From SIG607 sp045646245 (GTDB lineage Bacteria; Bacillota; Clostridia; Oscillospirales; Acutalibacteraceae), in NCBI GenBank assembly GCA_045646245.1, contig JAZRKJ010000054.1:1-43730 (forward strand): a DNA stretch of 43,730 nucleotides, written 5' to 3'. Positions 9,188 through 15,559 of this stretch are shown here, piece after piece. The position numbers and the translations under genes were made by a program. Under the pieces are notes generated by a model. That model was not told where the DNA came from, made no database searches, and saw only the letters and a program-made list of their open reading frames with translations. Position 1 is the first letter of the stretch, and each line of letters starts with the position of its first letter.

Positions 9188-11363
9188 CCTTTTCCCTCCA
9201 TACGCTCTGCAAAATGTAATAAGATGGTTTAAGCCTTTCGTGATAGGTAACCTTGTTCTCCCAACCCTCTAATTTTTGAACATAAAGCGGAATCCTTCTG
9301 CCGTTTGTTCCATCCGATAAGCCAATATACATTTCATCAATTGTAATATATTCAATTCCGTAATTATCGTCATAATAATCATCGTGAATAGTCATGCGGG
9401 ACGGGTCAGCGAAATTAAGGAGTTGCCACGGTAGTTTAATTTCGACATAATCTCCGCTAACAATAAAATCAGCAAGGGAATTATAGTCTTTAGCCTTTGG
9501 GTTGGCATTTCCGTAAGTCAAGATTCCGGTTTCAAAAACCTCTGATTTTATTTCGGTTCCCGATTCATCCGAAAAAACCTCTGCCTTTAATATCATATCA
9601 ATATTAACAAATTTTGGGGAATCCTTATCGGGAATATTTTCTTCAATATACGTATCAAATTTATAAATGTTTTCGCTATAGGTGGAGCGAAGCGCTTCAT
9701 AACGCTCCTGAACCTGAAGTCTGCTATCATCTTTGCCGTTTATGGTAAGTAAAAAATCGGCGGCGCGGTCAAATAACAGGCCGTTGTTTTCGCAGTAACT
9801 GCTGCCGCTTTTCGGGGTAATATCAAGTGGTAAATACAACGCATCATTTTCAAAATTGAAATTGTTTTTCTTTGCAAGAAGATAGATAAACCGTTCATCG
9901 TATTTAAGGGACAAGCTTAAATCTTCCTTAGAAAAAACAACATCATCCTCTTTCCATTCTGATACATCGCCATCCACATAGCAGACAGATTGCTCTTTTC
10001 CCGGATCAAAGGATAACAGGCCGAAATACTGCTCATTCGTTTGATAGTCCGACCAATATGGTGTACGCATCAGATTGACCGCATGCATGGTATTCCAGGT
10101 TCTCTTAAACCATTCGTCTTGCCAAGTAAATACACAACTGCCTGCACAACCGGCGTCCATGATATCGTTATAACAGCGTACCAGCGCATCACCCTGTTCG
10201 GTTTCGGACATGTGACCTTGGTTTCTGCCGGTATTGACGTCTACCTGAGCCATTCCTCTGCCTGTAGAAACACCGAATTCGGAAATGACGACGGGCATGG
10301 TGTGGTGGTTTTTCACCATCGACAAATAGGCTTTGTACGTGTTCAATACGCCGTCTTCATAAAAATCGGCGATATTAATGTTGGTCTTAAAATTTTCCCA
10401 ATCCTTTATGTGCACCAAATAATCGGGATAATATGGATAAATATGGTATGAAACAAACTGACCCGATAAAAACGCGTCTGTTGTTTTGATGTTTTCCACA
10501 TCGACCTGTGCACATTTCATGAAAAATTTTGTTACTTGCTCGGGATAATAAAATGGGTCGGTTGTCGGCCAGTTAGAAAAAGCAACCAATTTTTGCATTT
10601 TATATTTTTCCGATTCATATTCGATCACTTTATCGCCAAGCTTTGCCAGTAACGCTTCAAACGGCGAAGCATCCTCGGCGGTATACATATACTTGCCGCT
10701 GTAGGAATTGTACTTGCTGTTATTCTTATATTTCTCATCCGTGAACACGACGGTAACGTCTTCCCATTCCACGCCGAGAATATATCCCAGCACCCAAGGA
10801 GAAATATCCTTATTATAGGTTCCATGTCCTGCCGATGCCATTCTTCCGAGATTTATCTTTTTTCTTCCGTGGAGAACGTCTATAACAGTTTTTGAATCCT
10901 CAAGCAAAGTATCAAAGAATTTCTCGTCATAAGCATCACGATGTGAATTAAGCACGTAATCATTTACCCAAACACCGTGAATAAGATAGAGCGGATCGGG
11001 ATTTTCATGATTATATTCATAAAAAGCATTGTAAAAAGTGTCGTTCTGAACGGTATAAATTCTTACGGTATTGGCGCCCAAATCTTTTATCTGATCAAAC
11101 CAACGGAGGTATGTTTCTTTATCAATAGCGAAATCGGTTGACCATTCGCCCGGTATTCCCGAACCCATATTAACGCCTTTAATTTCAAATTCTTTGTATC
11201 CGTTGCCTTTGTTAAGAAGTATTTTATCATCTTCTGTTTTGATAAATGTGGCAACTTCTTTTTGCGGCTGAAAATCTATATAGAGTCCCAGACGATAATA
11301 ACAGGTATCATACAGCATAACAAGGACAACGATGATGGAAATGGCAATGATAAATTTTTTCAT
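9177..11363 (-). CDS. Membrane-anchored glycoside hydrolase-like protein (GH clan A fold) with CBM9-like C-terminus
   Basis: A 728-residue extracytoplasmic protein with an N-terminal signal anchor (about 3-18). Residues 35-450 look like a (beta/alpha)8 glycoside hydrolase: a first strand with IKGVNMGSG, NTVRIYTV at 98-105, E199 in LGVEWE as candidate acid/base, and E362 in VISEFGVSTG as candidate nucleophile, followed by VFTWQDEW. The C-terminal part (about 460-690) begins VDGDVSEWKEDD and resembles a CBM9-like carbohydrate-binding sandwich. Hydrolases of this sort in exopolysaccharide operons trim, release or remodel the polymer; that role is inferred here. Catalytic residues are assigned by pattern, not alignment. 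It overlaps the HEAT gene by 11 bases. Confidence 0.8.
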   Translation of the reverse strand: MKKFIIAISIIVVLVMLYDTCYYRLGLYIDFQPQKEVATFIKTEDDKILLNKGNGYKEFEIKGVNMGSGIPGEWSTDFAIDKETYLRWFDQIKDLGANTVRIYTVQNDTFYNAFYEYNHENPDPLYLIHGVWVNDYVLNSHRDAYDEKFFDTLLEDSKTVIDVLHGRKKINLGRMASAGHGTYNKDISPWVLGYILGVEWEDVTVVFTDEKYKNNSKYNSYSGKYMYTAEDASPFEALLAKLGDKVIEYESEKYKMQKLVAFSNWPTTDPFYYPEQVTKFFMKCAQVDVENIKTTDAFLSGQFVSYHIYPYYPDYLVHIKDWENFKTNINIADFYEDGVLNTYKAYLSMVKNHHTMPVVISEFGVSTGRGMAQVDVNTGRNQGHMSETEQGDALVRCYNDIMDAGCAGSCVFTWQDEWFKRTWNTMHAVNLMRTPYWSDYQTNEQYFGLLSFDPGKEQSVCYVDGDVSEWKEDDVVFSKEDLSLSLKYDERFIYLLAKKNNFNFENDALYLPLDITPKSGSSYCENNGLLFDRAADFLLTINGKDDSRLQVQERYEALRSTYSENIYKFDTYIEENIPDKDSPKFVNIDMILKAEVFSDESGTEIKSEVFETGILTYGNANPKAKDYNSLADFIVSGDYVEIKLPWQLLNFADPSRMTIHDDYYDDNYGIEYITIDEMYIGLSDGTNGRRIPLYVQKLEGWENKVTYHERLKPSYYILQSVWREKDEG

Positions 11364-11375
11364 AATCGTTCCTTT

Positions 11376-12845
11376 CTAATCTGTATGTTCGTTATATTTT
11401 TTCACTTTTGATTCGGCAGCGTATTGACGAAGTGTATGAATGTTTTTATCTAACCAATCTCCTCTTTGTTTAATCGCATTTTTTAAAAGCGATTTTGCTT
11501 CTTCATAATTTCGAGGATTTCGTTCAGTAGGTTTCAATAAGTCATATTCTTCCTCAAAGGTGTAACCCCATTTTTCGAAATTTCTTTGAACAGCGTCTCC
11601 AAGATATTCTATCGTTTCATCTATATACGAATTCAAATACTCTTCATTTAAATATGTTTTTCTAAGTTCGTAATATCGGTTGATGATTTTCTCGACAAAT
11701 TTTTCGTCTTTCATTAACATTACGTACCATACATTATATTGGAACTGCAAATTACTTGGTTTCAGATATGTGTCTTGATAATTATCGCACGCTGAGTTAA
11801 AATCCCAAATACACATTTTGTATTTGCCGTCAACATCCTTGTAGATAAATGTTGAAAGCCAGCCCGCATCATAATTGAGGGTCAATTCGTTGATTATGAA
11901 GTAATCGACGAAGGACTCAACATCAATCATGGCTTCATAACCGAATTTTTTGTTGTCATAATCAAAAGAATATATAGCCTTTTCAAACTTTGAAAAGTCC
12001 TGACGTATACTCTCTGCAATTTCAGGGGTCAGGTTAGAAGCACCGGGATAAACAATATCAACTTTATTGGGAAATCTTTTCGAGTAAACCGAAAAAGTGT
12101 CAATATTTTTAATTGGATTAGTGCTTCCTTGATCCATTCTTAAAAGATAACCTGTAAAACTGTTGTCCTTTTTATCGACCGACAGATTAAGCCTTGCACC
12201 GTTTTCGCCTGCGGTTATATTTTCAGCCAAAACATATAGTCCCATATACTCACCATTGATCATCACTTCACAAAAACGGACATTTGGTGCATAATCCATA
12301 ATTTCACCTGCGATATTATACCACATATAATTTCTTATAAGTGTTTTATCGAGGAAAGGTCCGTGAAGCACCCATTCGTGATGTGGATCCATATCGATAA
12401 GTGATTGCGGATTATTATCACCTTGTTTGGTGATAAGACGTATTTCATAACTGCTTTTATCAAAGGCTCTTGACGATCTGCCTCTGACGTTGATATACGC
12501 CTGACTTTTAGTTGTGGCACTATCTGTCGTATGATTATTTGTTTTTTTATTATCGATAAGTTGAAAGTCACATATAATTTCGGTTTTACCGTCCTCTGTC
12601 ACGGTGGGATGGGCATAGTCCTCATTATATACCCTTCCGGGAATAACAACACCATCGGTATCAATCTGAATAAGAGGGAGATGGGTGCAAAAAAGATCGT
12701 CAGAATGAGAGCAGGCGGCTTTGGGCTCCGCCATCAAATGCTGGTGATATCGTTCTTTCTTCTCGCTTCTTGTAAACCAAAGGGAAGAAGCAATCACAAC
12801 AAATGCAAGACAGATTGAGACAATACCATAAACTTTGTATTTCAT
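11376..12845 (-). CDS. CotH kinase family protein, membrane-anchored
   Basis: A 489-residue protein with an N-terminal signal anchor (about 5-23) and an extracytoplasmic CotH kinase domain (115-440). The conserved family pattern is seen as RGRSSR at 121-126, WVLHGPFLDKTLIRN near 158-172, AENI, and WDFNSACDN at 347-355, likely metal-binding. Spore-coat CotH is an atypical protein kinase; other members sit in operons with DUF4956 and VTC proteins and have no known substrate. That is the arrangement here, so a spore-coat role should not be assumed. It could phosphorylate a surface protein or the polymer itself. The start has a strong GGGAGGG site. Confidence 0.9.
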   Translation of the reverse strand: MKYKVYGIVSICLAFVVIASSLWFTRSEKKERYHQHLMAEPKAACSHSDDLFCTHLPLIQIDTDGVVIPGRVYNEDYAHPTVTEDGKTEIICDFQLIDNKKTNNHTTDSATTKSQAYINVRGRSSRAFDKSSYEIRLITKQGDNNPQSLIDMDPHHEWVLHGPFLDKTLIRNYMWYNIAGEIMDYAPNVRFCEVMINGEYMGLYVLAENITAGENGARLNLSVDKKDNSFTGYLLRMDQGSTNPIKNIDTFSVYSKRFPNKVDIVYPGASNLTPEIAESIRQDFSKFEKAIYSFDYDNKKFGYEAMIDVESFVDYFIINELTLNYDAGWLSTFIYKDVDGKYKMCIWDFNSACDNYQDTYLKPSNLQFQYNVWYVMLMKDEKFVEKIINRYYELRKTYLNEEYLNSYIDETIEYLGDAVQRNFEKWGYTFEEEYDLLKPTERNPRNYEEAKSLLKNAIKQRGDWLDKNIHTLRQYAAESKVKKYNEHTD

Positions 12846-12878
12846 TGCGTTACCCTCCCTTAAAATTAAATAGCAAAA

Positions 12879-13553
12879 TCAATTTGAAATTTCGTCATTT
12901 TGCATCACGATATTGACATATTCGATGCCGCCAAGCTCATATATCCCATCTGTTATACTAACATCTTTTTCTGTTTTTTTAAGCAACGATGAGGAAACCT
13001 CGTAAATCAATTCCATAGTATCCTCGGTTGTATTTTTAACACGTAAAATTGCTTTATTTTTGAATATATTAAAAATATAACCGGTAACAATAGACTGTTT
13101 GTTTCTTGCGCCTCGAACAATAATTAACATGCGGTTATCATTCTTAATGGCACCCAGAATAAGCAACACGATAAACGTAATCGCACTACCTATAAGCGCT
13201 ACCATATAATCTCCGACACCGCAACAAATGCCGACGATTACCGTCCAGAAAATATACACCGTATCTCTGCTGTCTTTAATCGCAGTTCTGAAACGCACAA
13301 TAGAAAGCGCACCAACCATACCGAGAGAAAGAGCGATATTGTTGCCGATAACCGTCATAACTGTTCCGGTAAGAACAGTGAGCACCACCAAGGATGCATT
13401 GAATTTTTTACTATAAATCGTGCCCCGGTGAGTAATGTAGTAAGAAACAAAAATCAAAAAGCCGAGAACAGCTGCCATAGAGATATGCAGTGCAACCGTA
13501 CCGATTTGCAGTTCACCGTTTGTTTCAAATAATTCGAAAAGTTTATCTTTCAT
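12879..13553 (-). CDS. DUF4956 family membrane protein
   Basis: A 224-residue protein with about four membrane helices in its first 135 residues and a soluble C-terminal domain (about 140-224). The signature stretch SLGMVGALSIVRFRTAIKDSRD lies at about 76-97 and is typical of DUF4956; it resembles the conserved loop of MgtC/SapB-like proteins. The function is unknown. In many Firmicutes and Actinobacteria this family is found beside VTC-domain and CotH genes, as here. A GGAGG site lies eight bases before the ATG and the upstream gene ends 12 bases away. Confidence 0.9.
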   Translation of the reverse strand: MKDKLFELFETNGELQIGTVALHISMAAVLGFLIFVSYYITHRGTIYSKKFNASLVVLTVLTGTVMTVIGNNIALSLGMVGALSIVRFRTAIKDSRDTVYIFWTVIVGICCGVGDYMVALIGSAITFIVLLILGAIKNDNRMLIIVRGARNKQSIVTGYIFNIFKNKAILRVKNTTEDTMELIYEVSSSLLKKTEKDVSITDGIYELGGIEYVNIVMQNDEISN

Positions 13554-13565
13554 TTGTTTTTCCTC

Positions 13566-14261
13566 CTATATGTGTGTTTGGTATGCGTTTTGTCTTGCCA
13601 AAACGTATTTGCTTACCGAAAGCTCACTTTTATCCGTACTGTTTATAAGTTCTTTTAGGTAGCCAAGCAGAAAACCATTGAACTTAACCTCTAAAACCAC
13701 GTCATAAGGGTCAAGTACGGGATTCATATTCAAATTGGGATTGAAAAGATCAAAACTGCTTTCAGTGGAAACGATTTTATTATCAAAGGTGATACGAATT
13801 TTATTTTCCTTAGCAATAAAGGCTTTGCGGTTATATTCAACAATCGTTTTAGGTCGGTAGCACCGATACTGCATCAACCCATACATCTCAGCAGCAAACG
13901 GTTCAGTATAATTAAGCAAAACTGAATAGTCTCCCGCAATCAACCGCTTTGCATCTTCTCTCGACACCCTGAGCGAACGCTTCATTTGCTGTGCGCCTTG
14001 CTTTTGCTTTAGTTCAAGCATAGCAAAGTCAGAATTTGGGTCATAACATCTCAGGCGCACCTTTCTTCTGAGTTCTATTCCTGCTTGCTTTTCAAAATAA
14101 TCATCGTCAAACGGCGTATCAAAATATAGAGAGCGTATCATATATCCATGTGTACCGTTGTGTGGATCGCTAAGCATAACCTGTTCAACTTTATGGCTGA
14201 GTTTTATGAAATCTGCTACCGATATTAAAAACTTTTTTTCTTCACGCAATACCTTATTCAA
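13566..14261 (-). CDS. VTC-domain (polyphosphate polymerase-like, triphosphate tunnel) protein
   Basis: A 231-residue soluble protein made of one VTC domain. Charged strands typical of the triphosphate tunnel fold are visible: REEKKFLI (6-13), RSLYFDTP, RRKVRLRCY, LELKQK, KRSLRVSR, RITFDN, LEVKFNG and SVSKY. Yeast Vtc4 makes polyphosphate from ATP with this fold; bacterial stand-alone members next to DUF4956 and CotH are uncharacterised. It is the first gene of the operon behind the riboswitch. The start is a TTG (14261) with GAGGTGG four bases upstream; no ATG precedes the conserved REEKKF. A non-ATG start and tight spacing could limit translation. Confidence 0.88.
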   Translation of the reverse strand: MNKVLREEKKFLISVADFIKLSHKVEQVMLSDPHNGTHGYMIRSLYFDTPFDDDYFEKQAGIELRRKVRLRCYDPNSDFAMLELKQKQGAQQMKRSLRVSREDAKRLIAGDYSVLLNYTEPFAAEMYGLMQYRCYRPKTIVEYNRKAFIAKENKIRITFDNKIVSTESSFDLFNPNLNMNPVLDPYDVVLEVKFNGFLLGYLKELINSTDKSELSVSKYVLARQNAYQTHI

Positions 14262-14274
14262 AAAACCACCTCAC

Positions 14275-14314
14275 AAAAAACAAAAACCGGCCGCATCAAA
14301 AAAGATGCAGCCGG
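14275..14314 (-). terminator. Riboswitch-controlled intrinsic terminator
   Basis: On the minus strand CCGGCTGCATC (14314-14304) pairs with GATGCGGCCGG (14297-14287) around a loop of six T, followed by TTTTTGTTTTTTG. Eleven pairs include one G-T wobble. Six bases of the left arm (14309-14314) are also the closing strand of the aptamer helix, so terminator and folded aptamer exclude each other. Confidence 0.88.
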
Positions 14315-14386
14315 TCGATCATACGATTTTCGCTTAGACACCGTAGCTTTGCGTCCTTGTCTTTCAACAAGTTTGCTAAATAAATA
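14304..14386 (-). promoter_or_regulatory. GEMM-I (c-di-GMP-I class) riboswitch aptamer, possible cGAMP variant
   Basis: Read on the minus strand the conserved GEMM-I order is present: GCAAAC (14376-14371), a short stem capped by a GAAA tetraloop (14365-14362), GGACGCAAAGC (14356-14346), then CTAAG (14337-14333) and TATGA (14323-14319) as the tetraloop receptor around a small hairpin. AGC and CGGT within 14348-14340 pair with ACCGGCT (14315-14309). The base before GCAAAC, equivalent to position 20 of the Vibrio Vc2 RNA, is A (14377) instead of the usual G. Family knowledge: G20 reads c-di-GMP, A20 variants can prefer 3',3'-cGAMP. The last helix overlaps the terminator's left arm, so ligand should permit read-through. 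Class assignment is firm; ligand is open. Confidence 0.9.
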
Positions 14387-14393
14387 TATTACC

Positions 14394-14421
14394 ATTATAC
14401 CATTTAATCCCTAAATGTCAA
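14394..14421 (-). promoter_or_regulatory. Near-consensus SigA promoter of the riboswitch-operon transcript
   Basis: On the minus strand TTGACA (14416-14421), a 16-base spacer and TATAAT (14394-14399). Transcription would start near 14387, just ahead of the aptamer. Both hexamers match consensus exactly, so expression is probably set mainly by the riboswitch. Confidence 0.88.
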
Positions 14422-14495
14422 CATGTTAATGCCACAAATTTATCAAACACACGAAGAACTGCCCCTAAATTTTAGGCTTCGCTCATTTTTGTATT

Positions 14496-14879
14496 TCAGT
14501 TATAAATCAATTCACTAATCACTATCTCTGTAGCCATTTGGCGAATATTGTTTATCCGGCGTACCCATTCCATTTGATTTTCCGATTTTAGTTGTTCGGT
14601 AATACCTTCCGTTTGCTTGAACTGCTTAATTAAAGTTTCAAACATTTCCTCAGCTTGAGAATTTATATCATATAGATATGAATTGAGTTTAAATTCTGCT
14701 TGAAGGCGGTTGTAGGTGGCTTTGCGGTGTTGTTTTAGATAGTTCAAATGCCGCATTCCCCATACACCAATTTCTCTTTCTTCTTCATCGGGAAGTTTCA
14801 AGCAGGGGATGTAATAGTCTCCTTGCAGTTCGTACCAAAGGCTATTATTTTCATCGTATATAATCTTTTCCATAATCAA
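14496..14879 (-). CDS. TnpV-like transposon-associated protein
   Basis: A 127-residue soluble protein matching the TnpV family of clostridial mobile elements: YIPCLKLPDEEEREIGVWGMRHLNYLKQHR near the start and ENQMEWVRRINNIRQMATEIVISELIY at the end, with a helical middle. TnpV is found on transposons and conjugative elements; its job is not known and it is not itself a transposase or integrase. It overlaps the preceding gene by four bases. The second codon M of MIM could also be the start. It marks DNA next to the riboswitch operon as mobile-element-derived. Confidence 0.8.
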   Translation of the reverse strand: MIMEKIIYDENNSLWYELQGDYYIPCLKLPDEEEREIGVWGMRHLNYLKQHRKATYNRLQAEFKLNSYLYDINSQAEEMFETLIKQFKQTEGITEQLKSENQMEWVRRINNIRQMATEIVISELIYN

Positions 14880-15070
14880 GCCTCCTGATATACAACTTTA
14901 AATTTCTTTTGCTTTGAGCGGATAACCTTTAACAGAACTTCATCCAATGCATCCGTACACTTGCCATCCTCAATGAGTGAGTTACGCATTTCGTTCATAC
15001 ACTTCACAACAACCCTGCGCTCAAAATCATCGAGAGCTATATAATATTTCTTTTCTCTCATAACATTCAC
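14876..15070 (-). CDS. Small conserved mobile-element protein
   Basis: A 64-residue protein (YYIALDDFERRVVVKCMNEMRN... then TDALDEVLLKVIRSKQKKFKVVY). I recognise the pattern from small genes that sit with TnpV and DUF6809 genes in clostridial conjugative elements, but have no function for it. It is predicted to be helical with a basic end. It overlaps both neighbours by four bases (ATGA), so the three genes form a tightly coupled operon. Confidence 0.65.
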   Translation of the reverse strand: MNVMREKKYYIALDDFERRVVVKCMNEMRNSLIEDGKCTDALDEVLLKVIRSKQKKFKVVYQEA

Positions 15071-15366
15071 TCTTCAAGCAAATCCACAAATGGCGCTTCA
15101 TCAGAAACAAAGGTGTCGTAGGTGAAGTCGGCGCCAAGACGAAAACCCATTATAAAGCTATCAAGGTTGGATTCACCATTTACTACACCCCAAGCATTGA
15201 CAAACTCAAGGAATTTCTTTTTGCTTTCGCCCGAAAGATTCTCGGTGAGATAGTCTTCATTGAGCATCAATACTTCCATTTGCTTTTGTACTGCCTTGTT
15301 CTGCTTCGTGCTACGTGCCTGTGGATCAAGGTTGCCGTAGTAGAATTCTTCAATAAACTTACCCAT
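15067..15366 (-). CDS. DUF6809 family protein
   Basis: A 99-residue acidic helical protein, first of the three-gene TnpV operon. The family pattern is seen in FIEEFYYGNLDPQ near the start and SFIMGFRLGADF near residues 69-80. Function unknown; members are common on integrative elements of gut Clostridia. The ATG has a strong AAAGGAGG site. Its transcription starts in the gap after ileS, beyond the ileS terminator. Confidence 0.7.
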   Translation of the reverse strand: MGKFIEEFYYGNLDPQARSTKQNKAVQKQMEVLMLNEDYLTENLSGESKKKFLEFVNAWGVVNGESNLDSFIMGFRLGADFTYDTFVSDEAPFVDLLEE

Positions 15367-15440
15367 AAAAATACCTCCTTTAAGTTTCTACAATAAATGT
15401 ACTTAAAGAAGGTGTAATAGTCGAATGTACGGATACAAAT

Positions 15441-15494
15441 AAAAAAGGGCAAGAAAAAAGAGAGAAGATTAAACTTCTCTCAATTCTCTTGCCC
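15441..15494 (-). terminator. Terminator of ileS
   Basis: A long two-part hairpin: GGGCAAGA (15447-15454) pairs with TCTTGCCC (15487-15494) and, inside, GAGAGAAG (15460-15467) with CTTCTCTC (15474-15481). On the minus strand it ends in six T. It lies 66 bases beyond the ileS stop. Confidence 0.8.
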
Positions 15495-15559
15495 GCAATG
15501 CTCGCACCTTTCGGAAACTGTCCTTAAGTGTACGACGCATTACGAGCCGGTTTGTTTTT

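Larger units (their letters stand above)
14496..15550 (-). mobile_element. Remnant or edge of an integrative element (TnpV/DUF6809 module)
   Basis: The TnpV, small-protein and DUF6809 genes form one overlapping operon of a type found on clostridial transposons and conjugative elements. No integrase, relaxase or clear terminal repeat is visible in the window. The end near the ileS stop (15560) is a guess: core-genome order resumes there. Whether the c-di-GMP cluster and the left-edge sigma-like gene belong to the same element is inference. Confidence 0.4.

Noticed and set aside
11376..12845. Spore coat protein H
   Set aside because: The CotH kinase domain is real, but the DUF4956/VTC/GT2 setting and the membrane anchor argue against a spore-coat role; named only by family.
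14464..14476. CCTAAATTTTAGG palindrome after the TnpV gene as a terminator or element end
   Set aside because: The stem is short and AT-rich, has no T-run, and no matching copy was found elsewhere in the window.
14496..14879. Transposase
   Set aside because: TnpV is transposon-associated but has no catalytic motif of a transposase or recombinase.
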